Assembly: GCA_015143295.1 (NCBI GenBank)
Contig: CM026568.1
Span: forward strand, 30,760,441 to 30,824,440
From: Tetracentron sinense
Lineage: Eukaryota > Streptophyta > Magnoliopsida > Trochodendrales > Trochodendraceae
Direction of reading: 5' to 3'
Length of the DNA stretch: 64,000 nt
In this document: positions 1 to 10,785 of the stretch, in pieces
Numbering within the stretch: the first letter of the stretch is position 1
Layout: every line of letters begins with the position of its first letter
Program-made: the position numbers and the translations under genes
Notes under the pieces: model-generated
Told to the model about the DNA's origin: nothing
The model's database searches: none
Seen by the model: the letters and a program-made list of their open reading frames with translations, nothing else

Positions 1-359
1 TAGATGAATAATTCTTGAAATACAACTTGGTGATTGTGATTGTCACCAACTACTAGTTTGAATGTGAGAGAAGAAATAAAATGCATCCCGTGAGGAAATG
101 TATCCACAATACATAGCAAAAAAATGAGAAAATGCATTTACCCATCTCGTAATTTCCAACACGTACTCATTTCTAGCATATATAAAATGACACTACAAAA
201 TTGCATGCAAAAGTCGATTGGTTGTCATTTAGACTATATCCGCATTCTACAAATGCATGGTATGCAAAAAATTGGGACTATTTGTAAAAATTGGAGAACT
301 TTATTACTATCCAGTATGTACTGCATTACCTAGCTAATAGAATAAGATTAATTTTTAAG
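1..359. other. AT-rich intergenic stretch
   Basis: No coding region, RNA gene or recognisable repeat border was found. The only reading frames are short and have no familiar protein features. Confidence 0.5.
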
Positions 360-398
360 CATCTACAATCAGGCGTGCTACCATTGCACCACGGATCC
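360..398 (-). pseudogene. 5' half of a tRNA-Trp gene, truncated
   Basis: Read on the minus strand from 398, the sequence starts GGATCCGTGG, continues with a D-arm like CAATGGTAGCAC, and runs through the anticodon stem to AGAT. This follows the 5' half of plant nuclear tRNA-Trp as I remember it, with a few substitutions. The position of the CCA anticodon reads GTA. No T-arm, B box or acceptor 3' half follows, because AT-rich sequence begins directly. It is therefore a broken fragment rather than a working tRNA. A tRNA-derived SINE head is the alternative. Confidence 0.5.
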
Positions 399-479
399 CA
401 AGCTAGAATTATAGAAGCTTGAAAGAGATCAGGAGACTGTTTTTCTGGAAATCTTTACTACTACTGTATAACAGAGTTA

Positions 480-2150
480 AAGTGTTCTTTGATTGACACG
501 TCCGTATTCCTTTTTATGCCACGTATGACTCTTCTTCTCTTATGCAGCCACATCAGCAAACTAAAACTAAAAAGTAAAATCAACAAGACCTCCACTTACA
601 CACACGTTTACTGTGCAATGAAAATCACCATTTCTCTCTCTCCGTAACCTCCTCCACGTTAAGTTTTCTCTCAGTAACTTTCCCATCATACACGTTACAA
701 ACCTCTCTTTTTTTGTGTAATACACGTTACAAACCTCAGTCCCTCTATTCTCTCTCCCTCTAACCAAGAGACACCACCGATTCTCTAAGCCAAACCTTCA
801 CGTACGTCTTTTCTCCCATTAGTCATTTTTTTTCACTATTCTTCTTCTCAACAGGTTTCAAAAAAAAAAAAAGGCTTCCCTTTTGAGAGGTGTACCAGTT
901 TTGGTTCACCTTTCATCCTAGCGGTGCCTATTCTATTGGGCACTGCAATTGCAGCATCAAAGCAATCACAGCATTAGATAGAGAGCAATCCAAGAAGATC
1001 GGGTTAGGGTTCTTGGGGACTTTCAGATCTCAAAGAAGATGAGCGGCATACCCTGTTTCAAACGCCCATCTCTAACCAGAATACACACTGGATATTGGTT
1101 TTGCCCCATCTAACTCTCAACCTTTTCCTTAATAAACCCACTTTTTCAAATCTCAGGTACATATTTATTCATAGATTATTTGATCATTTTCTTGAATTGG
1201 CCGTTAATTCGCAGCCGACACTTATTTTTCACTATCTTCATTCATCTCCGGCGAAGACAATAGTGGTATAAGTGACCTTTGTAATCAAAGAGGTTAGGAA
1301 GAGAGATCTTCAACTTTCGTCTGTTTGCAGAGTTCCAACACCCCTACTCTCCTCTCTCTGTGTTTTCAGACTCTCTATTCCCGTCTCTCCATCTTCCCAT
1401 CTCTTCACTATGTGTATTACTTTTATAAAACATCAGAACCTTTAAAGAGGATGGGTGCCATATGTTTGGAAAAAAGAAAGATGGAGTGAAGGGAATAGAG
1501 AGTTAGGAACAACTCCAAAAAACAACACAGTTTTTCAAAAACTGTTTCGCCATCAATGGAGTTTTCTGGTTGGTTTGGGGGCAGCCACAAAGGAGCTCTA
1601 TTGTGGGTGGGAATGTTACACTGTTTCTTTTCTTATTCCTGTGATATTTTGCAATGGCGTTAGGGTCCTGAACTTTCATTTACTTTTATCATGTTGCAAT
1701 AAGTCTTGCTTTCATAAGTTCTACTTTCTCTCAAACATGTGTTGCATTATTTGTTTCCATTTTTCACTTCCCGGAAGAAAAATGTCCAGATCTGCGAACA
1801 AATTGCTAAGAAAAATATGCTCTTTATACAGAGAAAACTCAGAAACATTCAAACCTATACCTCCCTCTCCTTCTCTCTCCGTGCTCTGCGTTTTCTTGAG
1901 GTTAGGGTTTTTCAGGTGAGAGGATCTTTGTAAGTGATGGGCGGTCGTTTTCTCTTTTGATCTTTTAATAGATCTGAGGTTTTGCTTCTATTTGATTTTG
2001 GATTTGGAAATTCAAGTAGTTCAGTTGGGATTTTTGATTTGAAGGGTTGTTTTTTGATTGAGGCCCAAAACCAACTACCCGTTTGGCTGGATCTCAGTCT
2101 TCTCGAAAACCCATCTGACTGTTTTCAATCTGTTGATATGTACCTTTTCC
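480..2150 (+). other. pyrimidine-rich leader-like region without supported CDS
   Basis: The plus strand is unusually rich in CT runs (about 600-800, 1340-1410, 1850-1890), as in plant 5' untranslated leaders. It contains splice-like signals, such as CTCAG|GTACAT near 1157 and TTTGCAG near 1330. A 17-base segment (TACACGTTACAAACCTC) is repeated at about 689 and 721. The longest frame (1455-1919) has no recognisable domain and a composition unlike a protein. It may be the promoter and leader of a gene whose coding part is lost, or a non-coding transcript. No function can be assigned. Confidence 0.25.
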
Positions 2151-2209
2151 CCCTTAGGTAAGTTTACATGCCCAGGTATCTATGATTTAAGATAGGAAGA
2201 AATGACTAA

Positions 2210-2490
2210 CCCCGTCAGTATCTGTGCATGTATATGGTTATTGGGCTGCTGCTCCTGGGTGCAATTCGTGAATTGCAGAGAGACTACGAGGGATGAAAGG
2301 GCACTGCTGTTGGGCATTGGGTGAGGACTCCTGTAGCTGTTTGGACTGTGACAAAGGGGACTATTTAGTCACTGTTTTAGCAGAGATTAGGGGGCTGTTT
2401 GGAACTGTTTTTGGCAGACGGTAGGGGTTAGTTTGGTCACTGTTTTAGCAGAGAACATGGGCTGAGTAGGGGTTTTGGCATAGATCAGGG
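2210..2490 (+). repeat. degenerate internal repeat with GA run
   Basis: The phrase GTCACTGTTTTAGCAGAGA occurs twice, near 2369 and 2436, together with repeated AGGGGNTGTTTGGAACTG-like words. The stretch ends in a short (GA)n run near 2496. This looks like a decayed local tandem duplication. No gene is visible. Confidence 0.4.
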
Positions 2491-2581
2491 GCAGGTGAGA
2501 GAGAGAGAGAGAACTTCTCTACTTTTTTATTTTCTTTTCCCCCTTCTTTTGAGTGAAAACCCCTCTTTATATAAATTAGAA

Positions 2582-2740
2582 GAGGAGTGCTAGCCATACT
2601 CTCAATCAACCCCTACTCTCAACCTTCACCAACATCTGTCCATTCTGCAATTAAAAAGCATTCTCTCACAAAAAAAAATTGACAGCTAGTTGGTAGAGGG
2701 TGAGAGTATGGGTTGACTGGGAGTATGGCTAACACTCCTC
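2582..2740. mobile_element. Mutator-like MITE, copy 1 (9-bp TSD)
   Basis: The terminal inverted repeats begin GAGGAGTGCTAGCCATACTC and end with the complementary GAGTATGGCTAACACTCCTC. The element is flanked by a perfect 9-bp direct repeat, AAATTAGAA, at 2573-2581 and 2741-2749. The 159-bp length has no coding capacity. A 9-bp duplication is typical of Mutator-superfamily elements. A diverged sister of the same length lies at 27934-28092. Confidence 0.85.
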
Positions 2741-2749
2741 AAATTAGAA

Positions 2750-3890
2750 ATAGAGAGAGAAGATGGGACGTGAGAGAAGAGGGTGATGTAGGAGATTGTG
2801 TGTTATAGGGGATGTGATTTAGGGGGGCTAGCTTGTGAGGGTAGGAAGGTGAGAGGATGTGAGAGAGGGAGTGGAGAGAGATGAGTTGGTCAAGGTGGAG
2901 TATTGCAAGGGTGAGTGAAGCATTTGAGGGAGGTGTTAGGTGGGTTATGGTTATGTGTCATGGATCATCGGTATGTGGCTGCCTGGCTGGTTTGTAAATG
3001 GGTGATGGGTAACAGGTTGAATGAATACAAATTAGGGGTTTGTGTGTTATTTTAATGTAGGTGGGTTAAGGGTAATGCGTCATGACTTATTGAGGTAATA
3101 ACAACACTATAATTTTGCAACATCATAATTACCATTCAATATTTCACAATAGTATTCTACAGTTATTTGAAAAGTGCGATTTTAAAATTTTCTCATTCTA
3201 ACTCTTTATCTTTTACTTTTGAGATAGTCAAGAACGACACATATTACGGTGAAGACAATTCGTCAAATGAAGAAGAACAAAAGCAAGATTCAATTGAGGT
3301 AATTTAGTTTAATAATTATTTTTAACAAAAATATTTAGAGTATATGGCTTATTTTCTATATTGAATTATAATATTTTAACAGTGCCACAAGAAACAAAAA
3401 TTAGAGCAGGGCAAATCATGTCAAGCAATGTCAGCTTCAAAACTTGTGAGATAATAAACTAAAAACAAGTAATGTGTTATTAAAAAAATTTCCCATATAA
3501 TTCTAATTTCTAATATTACACAACTACTTAAAATTTTATTTTCATTATCAATATTCACATTTAATGCAATGATGAAAAAGCAACTCATATACATTCGGAG
3601 GATGAGGGTTGATCAAGAATGATCGAATTTGTGTTTTTGCTAAAGTATCATTCAAAATTTCAAACACATTTTACAAATTTGAATTTTTTTTGCCAATTTT
3701 GTACACATTTGTTATTGAAATTGATATTTTGTCTACATTAATTTACTTTTATGAAATATATTTGCATTCTTATTATAGTAGTGGGTGTATTTAAAAAATA
3801 TTTAAAATTTTAGTAAGTTCCTATTATTCCAATATTTTATGTATGGTCTAAATTTCGGTCCCGTGCATCGACGAGGTGTTTACTAGTACT
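2750..3890 (+). mobile_element. AT-rich region ending in a Helitron-like 3' terminus
   Basis: The stretch is AT-rich and non-coding. At 3860-3886 it ends with a CCGTGCATCGACGAGG imperfect hairpin, a short spacer and CTAG followed by T. This resembles plant Helitron 3' ends (hairpin, then CTRR, inserted before T). The 5' TC terminus was not located, so the left border is unknown. An exon-like open stretch at about 3228-3300 ends at GAG|GTAATT but matches nothing I recognise. Confidence 0.4.
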
Positions 3891-4496
3891 CAAGAGTCAA
3901 TCATCAAGACATTCAGGTTTGCATATTAGTTTTGCTAGTTGTTTTACTTGTTTCTTTTATTAGAAAATTCAAAACTTTAATAATTATCCTCTTTGAGATT
4001 AACATGAACAATTTAGAATTAATATATGCCTATTCCTTCATTTGTTTTAAATTAATCGTTATAAAAAATCGGTAGTTTTTAGTAAAAAAAAAAGCATATA
4101 AAAAATCCTTTTTATATATAATCAAAATCATTTTTACTATAAACAACTTAAAATAGGTCCTTTATACTAAAATTTGACTTAAAATGGGTTGTTTTGACTA
4201 ACAAGACAAATAAATAGGATTAAGGTAGTGTTATTTATACTTTTTTCTAAATGGCTGCTATGCTCTGACAGTAACGTCCATTATATAACAGTTTCAGCAA
4301 GCATGCCGAAACCGTTATTTTAATCCTTGATAATTACAAATGGAAGTAGCCATCATTCATATTCCCGTATAGAGATTCAGAGCATCAAAAAAATTAACGG
4401 CATTGAATGATAGTACATTCCGAATTGATCATTATGCTTTTTTCCTGAACCCAAATCATATTGTTTACCGTCATATGCGATAGATTAGATAGTTAT

Positions 4497-4714
4497 GGGG
4501 CGTTTGGATCGGATTTTATTATCCAAAATGACAAGAATTGGTTGTGTAGAAATTAATTGTCAAATAATCACTTTTACAAATAATAGTGTTTAGGATATAC
4601 GAAGTTGAGTCGAACACTATTATTTATAAAAGCGATTATTTGACAATTAATTTCTACACAATCAATTATTATCACAATTGATTTTGGCTAATAAAATCGG
4701 ATCCAAACGCCACC
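4497..4714. mobile_element. fold-back MITE
   Basis: The element opens GGGGCGTTTGGATCGGATTT and closes with the complement, AAATCGGATCCAAACGCC. Almost the whole length folds into a hairpin whose arms carry ATTTGACAATTAATTTC and its complement, and the centre is near 4605. TTA triplets lie just outside each end, which would suit a Harbinger/Tourist-type element, but this target duplication is uncertain. Confidence 0.7.
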
Positions 4715-5138
4715 TTTAATGTCATTCAATAAATTTAGTTCTTGTTACCAGTGATCACCTAAGTGAGGAGCCCTTTGAGAGGCTGCCCCAGTCATTCCTG
4801 TATGCCATATGTGTAACTTTGTTGTGTAGATATTGTGTTTATACATGTATATAGAGTAAACAATTGCTGATACCCCTAAATCCATAACAATGTGATCTTG
4901 CTCATATTTCAAAAGACAGTTTGCTTCAGTTTTCCTGCAGCATAACAGAAGAGGAAATACCAAAAATAACTAGACTGCCAAAAATTAGTAAATATAATAG
5001 AAATGTGGATCTTGATCTCGACGCACGTATAAGATATTTCTATGACATATTTTCAAGCTTTTATCATGCATTTAAGTTGAACTCAGCATGCCGGACATGC
5101 TAACTTGGAACAAAGACCAATATACTAGTTAAGCATAC
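4715..5138 (-). other. sequence 3' of NRPA12 exon 2 (presumed intron 2)
   Basis: On the minus strand this begins with the GTATGC donor of NRPA12 exon 2. I looked here, and on leftwards to base 1, for the conserved third exon (C-terminal zinc ribbon with the acidic RSADEG loop) and did not find it. Short open frames here have no recognisable domain. Confidence 0.4.
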
Positions 5139-5735
5139 CTCAGCAGTGACAGTGTAGCATGTTTCCCTTCCGGCAATTTCTGGAAAAAGAAGCCAAATGA
5201 TTTAAAAATATATAAACATAAGAAGATAAACAAATGAATATCTTGACAAGTCGTAGTGCTGTATGAACAAGCAGGAACACCACTATCACACAGTAACAGT
5301 GTTTTAGAAAGCAACCTCCAGGCGCGTGATGAGTAAGCCTTGAGGCTTAAACCTCGCACTCCATTTTTTTTAAAATAATTATTATTTATAAGAAATGAGA
5401 AAAATTACAGAAAAAATACAACTTTTTTTTAAAGATAAGGAAGAAAATTATATATGATACGAGAGATTACAGCCACTAATGTAGTGGAAACAGTAAACAA
5501 GATGAGAGTTTACAAGGGAGTACACTCATGTACACTAATAATACTATAATAGTATAATAATGTGTGAACTACACAAAAAGAGGGCATCTCCGATGCGAAG
5601 ACTATGCAATAAGTCACACTTTCCACTAAAACGTACTTCTCAACATAAGAAGACACCCACACCCACCTCTTCTTGTCAAGCCAGGCACCACTGTAAGATC
5701 AGATATCTGATTCGCGAGCAAATGCGCTAGAAAAA

Positions 5736-5777
<42 letters not shown>

Positions 5778-8700
5778 AACACTATAAAAAATGACTTAAA
5801 CTATCATTTGGAAGAAGTAAATTTAAGAGAGACAAGCCAACACTACAATTACAGTTTTTTTTTTTTTTGTCGTAATGAGGGTATCCGGGCCTCTTAGAGC
5901 ACCCGACTAAATCCCCCATGCACATGCAAAACCCCCCAATCCACACACACCAGGAAAGAAAGGATAAATCCCTGAGGGTGGCTAACAAGGGGAAGGGAAT
6001 CGAACTTAGGACCTCCGCTTCTTGAGTTTTTTTTAAGAGAGGCAAGCGAACGCTACAATTACAGGGTGTTTTTTTTTTTTTTTGGGGGGTGGGGGTGTAA
6101 TGAGGGCATCTAGGCCTGTTAGAGCACCCGACTAAATCCCCCGGGCACATGCAAAACCCCCCAATCCACACGCACTAGGAAAGAAAGGATAAATCCCTGA
6201 GGATGGCCAACAAGGGGAAGGGAATCGAACTTAGGACCTCCGCTTCCTGAGGCGTGGTCCTGGCCAGCAACACCTACTCCCGTTGGTTAAGCTACAATTA
6301 CAGGTTACCATTTCCTTCATATACATACTGAAACACAAATGATGTTTGGTCAACTCATAAAGCTGGTTTTCAATTCCAACAATAGTCATAAAGAACTCAC
6401 GGAAAATGTAGGCTAGTGGCTCCAAATCCCACCAAAGTCTATTAGGGCCCATACTTTTGTTGAGACCTATAAAGCTTGGCACTTTGCACACCGTCGTGGT
6501 AGTTGTTAGAAAATTTCAGTCACTTGATCAAAGTTTCTAAAAAAATTTATTCTTACCATCATGAGATTTCTTACCATTATGAGATTTCAAGTCTTATCAT
6601 TTTGCTACAATCTAAAGTCTTACAGGAATTGCAAACCAAGAGATGAAAAGCATGATACATCTAGTTCTCAAAAGAAAATGCATATTGTCAAATGACAAAA
6701 CTTACAAAGTGCCAGACTTTATAAGTCTCAGCAAAAGAACGGACCAGAAATCCTTAATGTGAAATATAGATTTAAACTAGCTTTAAGAAATCTGAAATAC
6801 ATAAAACAAAATAGCCGAAGTGATATTTCAAACAAATTCAAAATAAGAAAAGATAAAAATGATTATAAGAGAGATTTGTGGCTAGAACCTTATTTTGGTT
6901 AATGTATGACGTGCAATCCTCAAACATAATGCGAGCCTCAAAGTTGAGGTGGGAGCCTCGAGGGATTTGAGCCTCTAAGGTTGAGCATCAAGGTGTTTTC
7001 CTTGAGTGTTGTCTCAACTCTCAAGGAGTAAGCCTCACATGCATATTTTAAAACACTGAAGTGGAGATAAAGGATTCATAGTCCATGAAACCCATCAGGC
7101 CATACTGCCATAGTGATAAACTTGCAAGTTGCAATCACATTTGAAATGTGTGGTTAGAACTAGGGCTGTAAATGGATGCGGATATTATCCGTATCCGAAT
7201 CCGTTTTAGTCGGATATTTATCCGGATAGATATCTGGTGGAGCGAATTCGAATAGTTAATCACTATCCGTTTATAATTGGATACGGATTCGGATACTGGT
7301 ATATCCAATCCGATAAATATCCGTCCGATTATATAATATATATAAATAATATATTTTAAATTTATAAAATTAATATTACCTTTAATATTTTTTAAATAAA
7401 AAATTATATACTTTTACATTTTTTAATATTAATTTATATTTTTTAATTTTTTTTAAAATAATCGGATAATCCGAATACTATCCGAATCCGGATATTTAAT
7501 CGGAGTCGGATACGGATATCATATTTCACTATCCGCCAGACATTTATCCGGGTACGGATATCTGGATATATAATCGGATACGAATTCGGATATACCAATA
7601 TCCGCTCCGAATTCGCTCCGTTTACAACCCTAGTTAGAACTTACGATAAGATGGCATGATCACAAACATTGAAAAATAAACAAGAGATCCAATCTGTGGT
7701 TTTGCACATTAGGGAGTCCACAAACTAGAGATATGTCAGTTGGAGGTACATGACAATTGGAAAGTGAAATTATTATGATCCTTTTGAGAAAAGATAAGCA
7801 TATCAAAACTCAAGCAGCTAAATAACAATGAGGAACAAAAGATTGCAATGGTCATAACTCATAACTTATAACAAAAATGGCTGGAAACAACAAATGCTCT
7901 TAGTTGGCTAGCTTGAAAAGAAACTACTGAAGAGAGTGAGAAAGAAAAAACTCTCATAACCAGTTTCCAGCCTATATCATGTCTATCAAATAGGAAAAAT
8001 AATGTAAGTATTAAATTAGGAGCCGGACTTGAGTTGATTTGTTTTGATTTTTGACCAATGTTGTCAAATTCAAATCAAATTGTAAAATTGTAAGGGGTAA
8101 AAAAAATACAATTTTAACAAATTCTCTTCCTCAATTGATGATATAAAAATAATTTAAAATAAAATATCCTCAAAATCTTTCATCATCCATCTTATACGAC
8201 CATATTTTGACCATCAAATAATAGTATACCATTCCAGTAATAACTTCTCAATTATGCAGATAGACTGATAGACTATCTCATCATCTTCTCTGCCATAATA
8301 AGTTCCGAAAAAGTACATAAACCATCATCAACTCAAAGTTTCAACTCTTGAATCAAATAAAAAAATTTGAAATCAATGATATAATTAGTTTATTAATATA
8401 TGCAAATCCGTTCCATCATCCATCTTATAAGACCATATTTTGTCCATCAAATATTAGTATACCATTCCATTTATTTTTTCTTTTTTGATGAAAACTAAGC
8501 ATATTTAAGAAAATTGTATCTTGGCTTAAAACTAGTTCCAGTAATAACTTCTCAATTATGCAGATAGACTGATAGACTATCTCATCATCTCCTTTGCCAT
8601 AATAAGTTCCGGAAAAGTACATAAACCATCATCAACTCAAAGTTTCAACTCTTGAATCAAATAAAAAAATTTGAAATCAATGATATTATTAGTTTATTAA

Positions 8701-10476
8701 TATATGCAAATCCGTTCCAATTTTTGTCTCATTTTTCTCACTATCCCATACATATATTCTTACTTATTTTGCATTCCTTCCCTATTATTCAATAAAAAAT
8801 TTGGAATCCCTTATCACTTCAGACCAATGTTATAAATCTCATTCTCAAGTTTTTATTGCCTAAAGTTTTTCTCAAGAAATTTTCAAATCTGGAGTTTTTT
8901 TTTGGTATTTCTAGTTTTAATCTCGACAATGGTTTAAAAAAATTATTGAAAATATAGAAAATAGTGATAAATATCATCAAATTATAAATCCATCAAACCA
9001 ACAATATTGGTTATTTTTCGTGATATTTTTAAGATATTGGCTAAATCTCGCGATATTTACATGATAAAAAGAGAAAATTGTATTTCTCGAAAGATTTTTA
9101 AATTATTGCGATAAAAACGAAGTTTAAAACTTTAAATGTTTTTCTCAATATTTCTCATGAGAAATTAGGTATTTCTCAATAGATTTGTAAAACTAGTTCG
9201 AATATCATGAAAGTCAAGTCATCGCCCCTACAACAACTTTGTAGGCCCCTTTATAACAGATATGTACATAAGTGCAATGCTCCCCCAACATTTTCCAGCT
9301 TTGCCACCACTTTTCCTTAAGAAAATCACATATAGGCACGAAGGTAGAATTCATTGTTTCATTTGAAACAGTGGCACTTGTTTTCAACTCTAGCCATAGG
9401 ATTTGATAAGATATAAGATCCAAATCGTAAATACTAAAATTTGAATGAAGATCATAGAATACTTCTCAAAAGGGATTCAGATCGTTTGGGTTAAAATTTG
9501 ATTTGAATCGCAATATTAAAGTTGTAACTCGGAATATTTTAACTTTTAACAGCAGTGCTTTGATTAGAGTGTACAAACTCTTATGTAAGAAAGAGAAACA
9601 GGTATGTCGTTCAAAGTGCACAAATAACTCTTTCTCTTCTCTTAGTACAGGAATTGTTGAGATCACTCGGATTCAAGCCAACAGTTTAAACCTCAAGGGA
9701 ATTACCCATGGATATGAAATCTCACTTCTCTAAACATATGAAATCAAAAGTCTAATCCTCAGTGAGGACCAATGAGGCTAAATCTAAAAAGGGGTATGCT
9801 TTTCCAACAAGGACAGCCTTAAAAACAGGTTCCAGTCTTTTAAATGATTAAAGCAAGTAGTCCCCACTACCCAACTAGCATTTCATTTACTAAAAAATTT
9901 GAAAACTCCCACTATTGATATGCTATTTAGCATCCCTTTTGACACTCAAGGGATGATAATTGCATGTCTATAACTTAGAATGTGTGACCTGTCACCTGCC
10001 AAAATTGAACCAATGTTTTCAACCCCATCTATTAATCGCGATCCCTCGTGTTCCTAGAAGGGAAATAGAAGGCAACTCCCTCTTGCTCTTAGCTTGCAAA
10101 ATTCACTATGCGCAGGACAAATAAACTAAACACTGATTTGAGCCTCATTCGATACCGATGTTGGCTTTAGTTGGTAAAGTGTATGTATACCTACGAGTGC
10201 TGATAACACAGACATAGGTTTGAAACCCGAGGAGCAGATAATCCATCCATTCAAATAGATAAAAGGAAAAACAGAATGAGAATCTTCAAAATAAATTCAT
10301 ACAACTATATTGCACGGAAACGAATTCTATGAAGACCAATTAAAACATACAGATTTACCTTCCGCGTCCCGTTTGGATCCACATAAAGGGCATTCAGCAT
10401 GCTTAGTAGAATTCAAAGAAAGCAATGCGCCACACATGTCGCAGAACAGGAAATCACGCCCTCGACAGTATGCCAT
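5139..10476 (-). CDS. NRPA12: DNA-directed RNA polymerase I subunit RPA12 (A12.2-like), 5' exons only
   Basis: RPA12 is the small TFIIS-like subunit of nucleolar RNA polymerase I, which transcribes the rRNA genes and has RNA-cleavage and termination roles. Two coding exons are visible. Exon 1 is 10476-10359 (39 codons plus one base, start [12 protein letters not shown], donor G|GTAAAT). Exon 2 is 5179-5139 (acceptor TTTTCCAG, coding [14 protein letters not shown], donor GAG|GTATGC). The phases join without a shift to give 53 residues. Cys12/Cys15 and Cys29/Cys32 form the N-terminal zinc ribbon. The family is usually about 120 residues long; the C-terminal ribbon with its RSADEG loop is missing, so it lies beyond base 1 or is lost. 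Intron 1 is 5,179 bp and full of transposons. A CTGCAG just 5' of the coding start may be the acceptor of a leader intron. The identity is firm, but whether the gene is functional is unknown. Confidence 0.85.
5739..5774. repeat. (TA)n microsatellite
   Basis: An uninterrupted TA dinucleotide run lies within NRPA12 intron 1. Confidence 0.95.
5855..6026 (-). mobile_element. tRNA-derived SINE, 5'-truncated (copy 1)
   Basis: On the minus strand it has a body with GGTCCTAAGTTCGATTCCC (a pol III B box), a 3' part reading GGTGCTCTAAGAGGCCCGG, and a poly(A) tail (the T run at 5855). This layout fits the widespread plant Au-type SINEs. It is flanked by a roughly 32-bp direct repeat (5823-5854 and 6033-6064, three mismatches), a long target duplication. 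The 5' tRNA head is missing compared with copy 2. Confidence 0.75.
6066..6290 (-). mobile_element. tRNA-derived SINE, full length (copy 2)
   Basis: This is the same family as the copy just to its left. It retains the tRNA-like head with an A-box region near TAACCAACGGGAGTAGG and a B box AGTTCGATTCC on the minus strand, and ends in poly(A) (T run at 6067-6082). A perfect 14-bp target duplication, GCTACAATTACAGG, lies at 6052-6065 and 6291-6304. It therefore landed inside the right-hand duplication of copy 1. Confidence 0.85.
6305..7160. other. NRPA12 intron 1 sequence, no feature
   Basis: AT-rich, without coding frames or clear repeat borders. Confidence 0.5.
7161..7632. mobile_element. hAT-type MITE with GGATATCCG-rich arms (copy 1)
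   Basis: The ends are TAGGGCTGTAAATGGATGCG and its partner CGCTCCGTTTACAACCCTA. Both arms are built from repeated GGATA/TATCC/CGGAT words around an AT-rich centre. A perfect 8-bp target duplication, GTTAGAAC, is at 7153-7160 and 7633-7640. TAGGG-type termini with an 8-bp duplication are hallmarks of hAT transposons. It is 472 bp, non-coding, and sits inside NRPA12 intron 1. Related copies are at 35532-36007 and, much decayed, at 20351-23220. Confidence 0.9.
8182..8718. repeat. tandem segmental duplication
   Basis: The block 8182-8414 recurs at 8415-8718 almost unchanged, including AACTTCTCAATTATGCAGAT and the ending GCAAATCCGTTCC. The second copy has about 70 additional bases between two TTCCA words. 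The first copy therefore probably lost that segment by recombination between the short repeats. Non-coding; lies in NRPA12 intron 1. Confidence 0.9.
8719..10150. other. NRPA12 intron 1 sequence, no feature
   Basis: AT-rich with short frames on both strands, none with a recognisable protein. The words TTTCTCAATATTTCTC and similar recur loosely near 8830-9190. Confidence 0.5.
10154..10240 (+). mobile_element. tRNA-like SINE head
   Basis: An A-box-like TTTAGTTGGTAAAGTG near 10167 and a B-box-like GGTTTGAAACC near 10218 are spaced as in tRNA-derived SINEs. No clear tail or target duplication was found, so the borders are approximate. Confidence 0.45.
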
Positions 10477-10640
10477 GAAATTGCATTCACTGAATTGCTT
10501 TCCTGCAGCAGAAAGTGTTTACAGAAATATAAATAAGATCACAGAAGATATAGCAGAAGCTATTTTAGTAAGGATTAGAAAGAATACAAGAATTTGCAGA
10601 TAAACTTCGGGATTCTACAAAAACTCTTGCGAAAACCGAA

Positions 10641-10650
10641 ATTAGGGTTT
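10641..10650 (-). promoter_or_regulatory. telo-box in NRPA12 promoter/leader
   Basis: Read on the minus strand this is AAACCCTAAT, the telo-box found at promoters of plant ribosome-biogenesis and translation genes. It lies 165 bp upstream of the NRPA12 start codon, which fits a Pol I subunit gene. A palindrome-bearing MITE end begins only a few bases further upstream. Confidence 0.65.
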
Positions 10651-10656
10651 CTAAAA

Positions 10657-10720
10657 GGGGAAGTGATTGAAAACACTCGATAGTATATACTATCGAGTGT
10701 ATGACCGTTGGATAAGAGAT
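10657..10720. mobile_element. palindrome-capped MITE end abutting NRPA12
   Basis: The terminus GGAAGTGATTGAAAAC is followed by a perfect 28-bp palindrome at 10673-10700, with half-site ACACTCGATAGTAT. This is the same architecture as 19961-20147, 32034-32229 and 55466-55649. The opposite end of this copy was not found, so it is probably truncated by the next element. Confidence 0.65.
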
Positions 10721-10785
10721 CCTAAACAACAGATACATCCTGTACAAGCTTAGCAGGCTCAAGCACAAAGTCCTTCCAACCGAAT

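Noticed and set aside
1455..1919. 154-codon frame in the leader-like region
   Set aside because: No recognisable domain, unusual Cys/Phe composition, and no leader or terminator evidence. Likely a chance frame.
4870..4940. Possible NRPA12 exon 3 (QDHIVMDLGVS resembling a DIRRELGIS motif)
   Set aside because: The phase-0 acceptor required directly before the aspartate codon is absent, and the following residues do not continue into the zinc ribbon.
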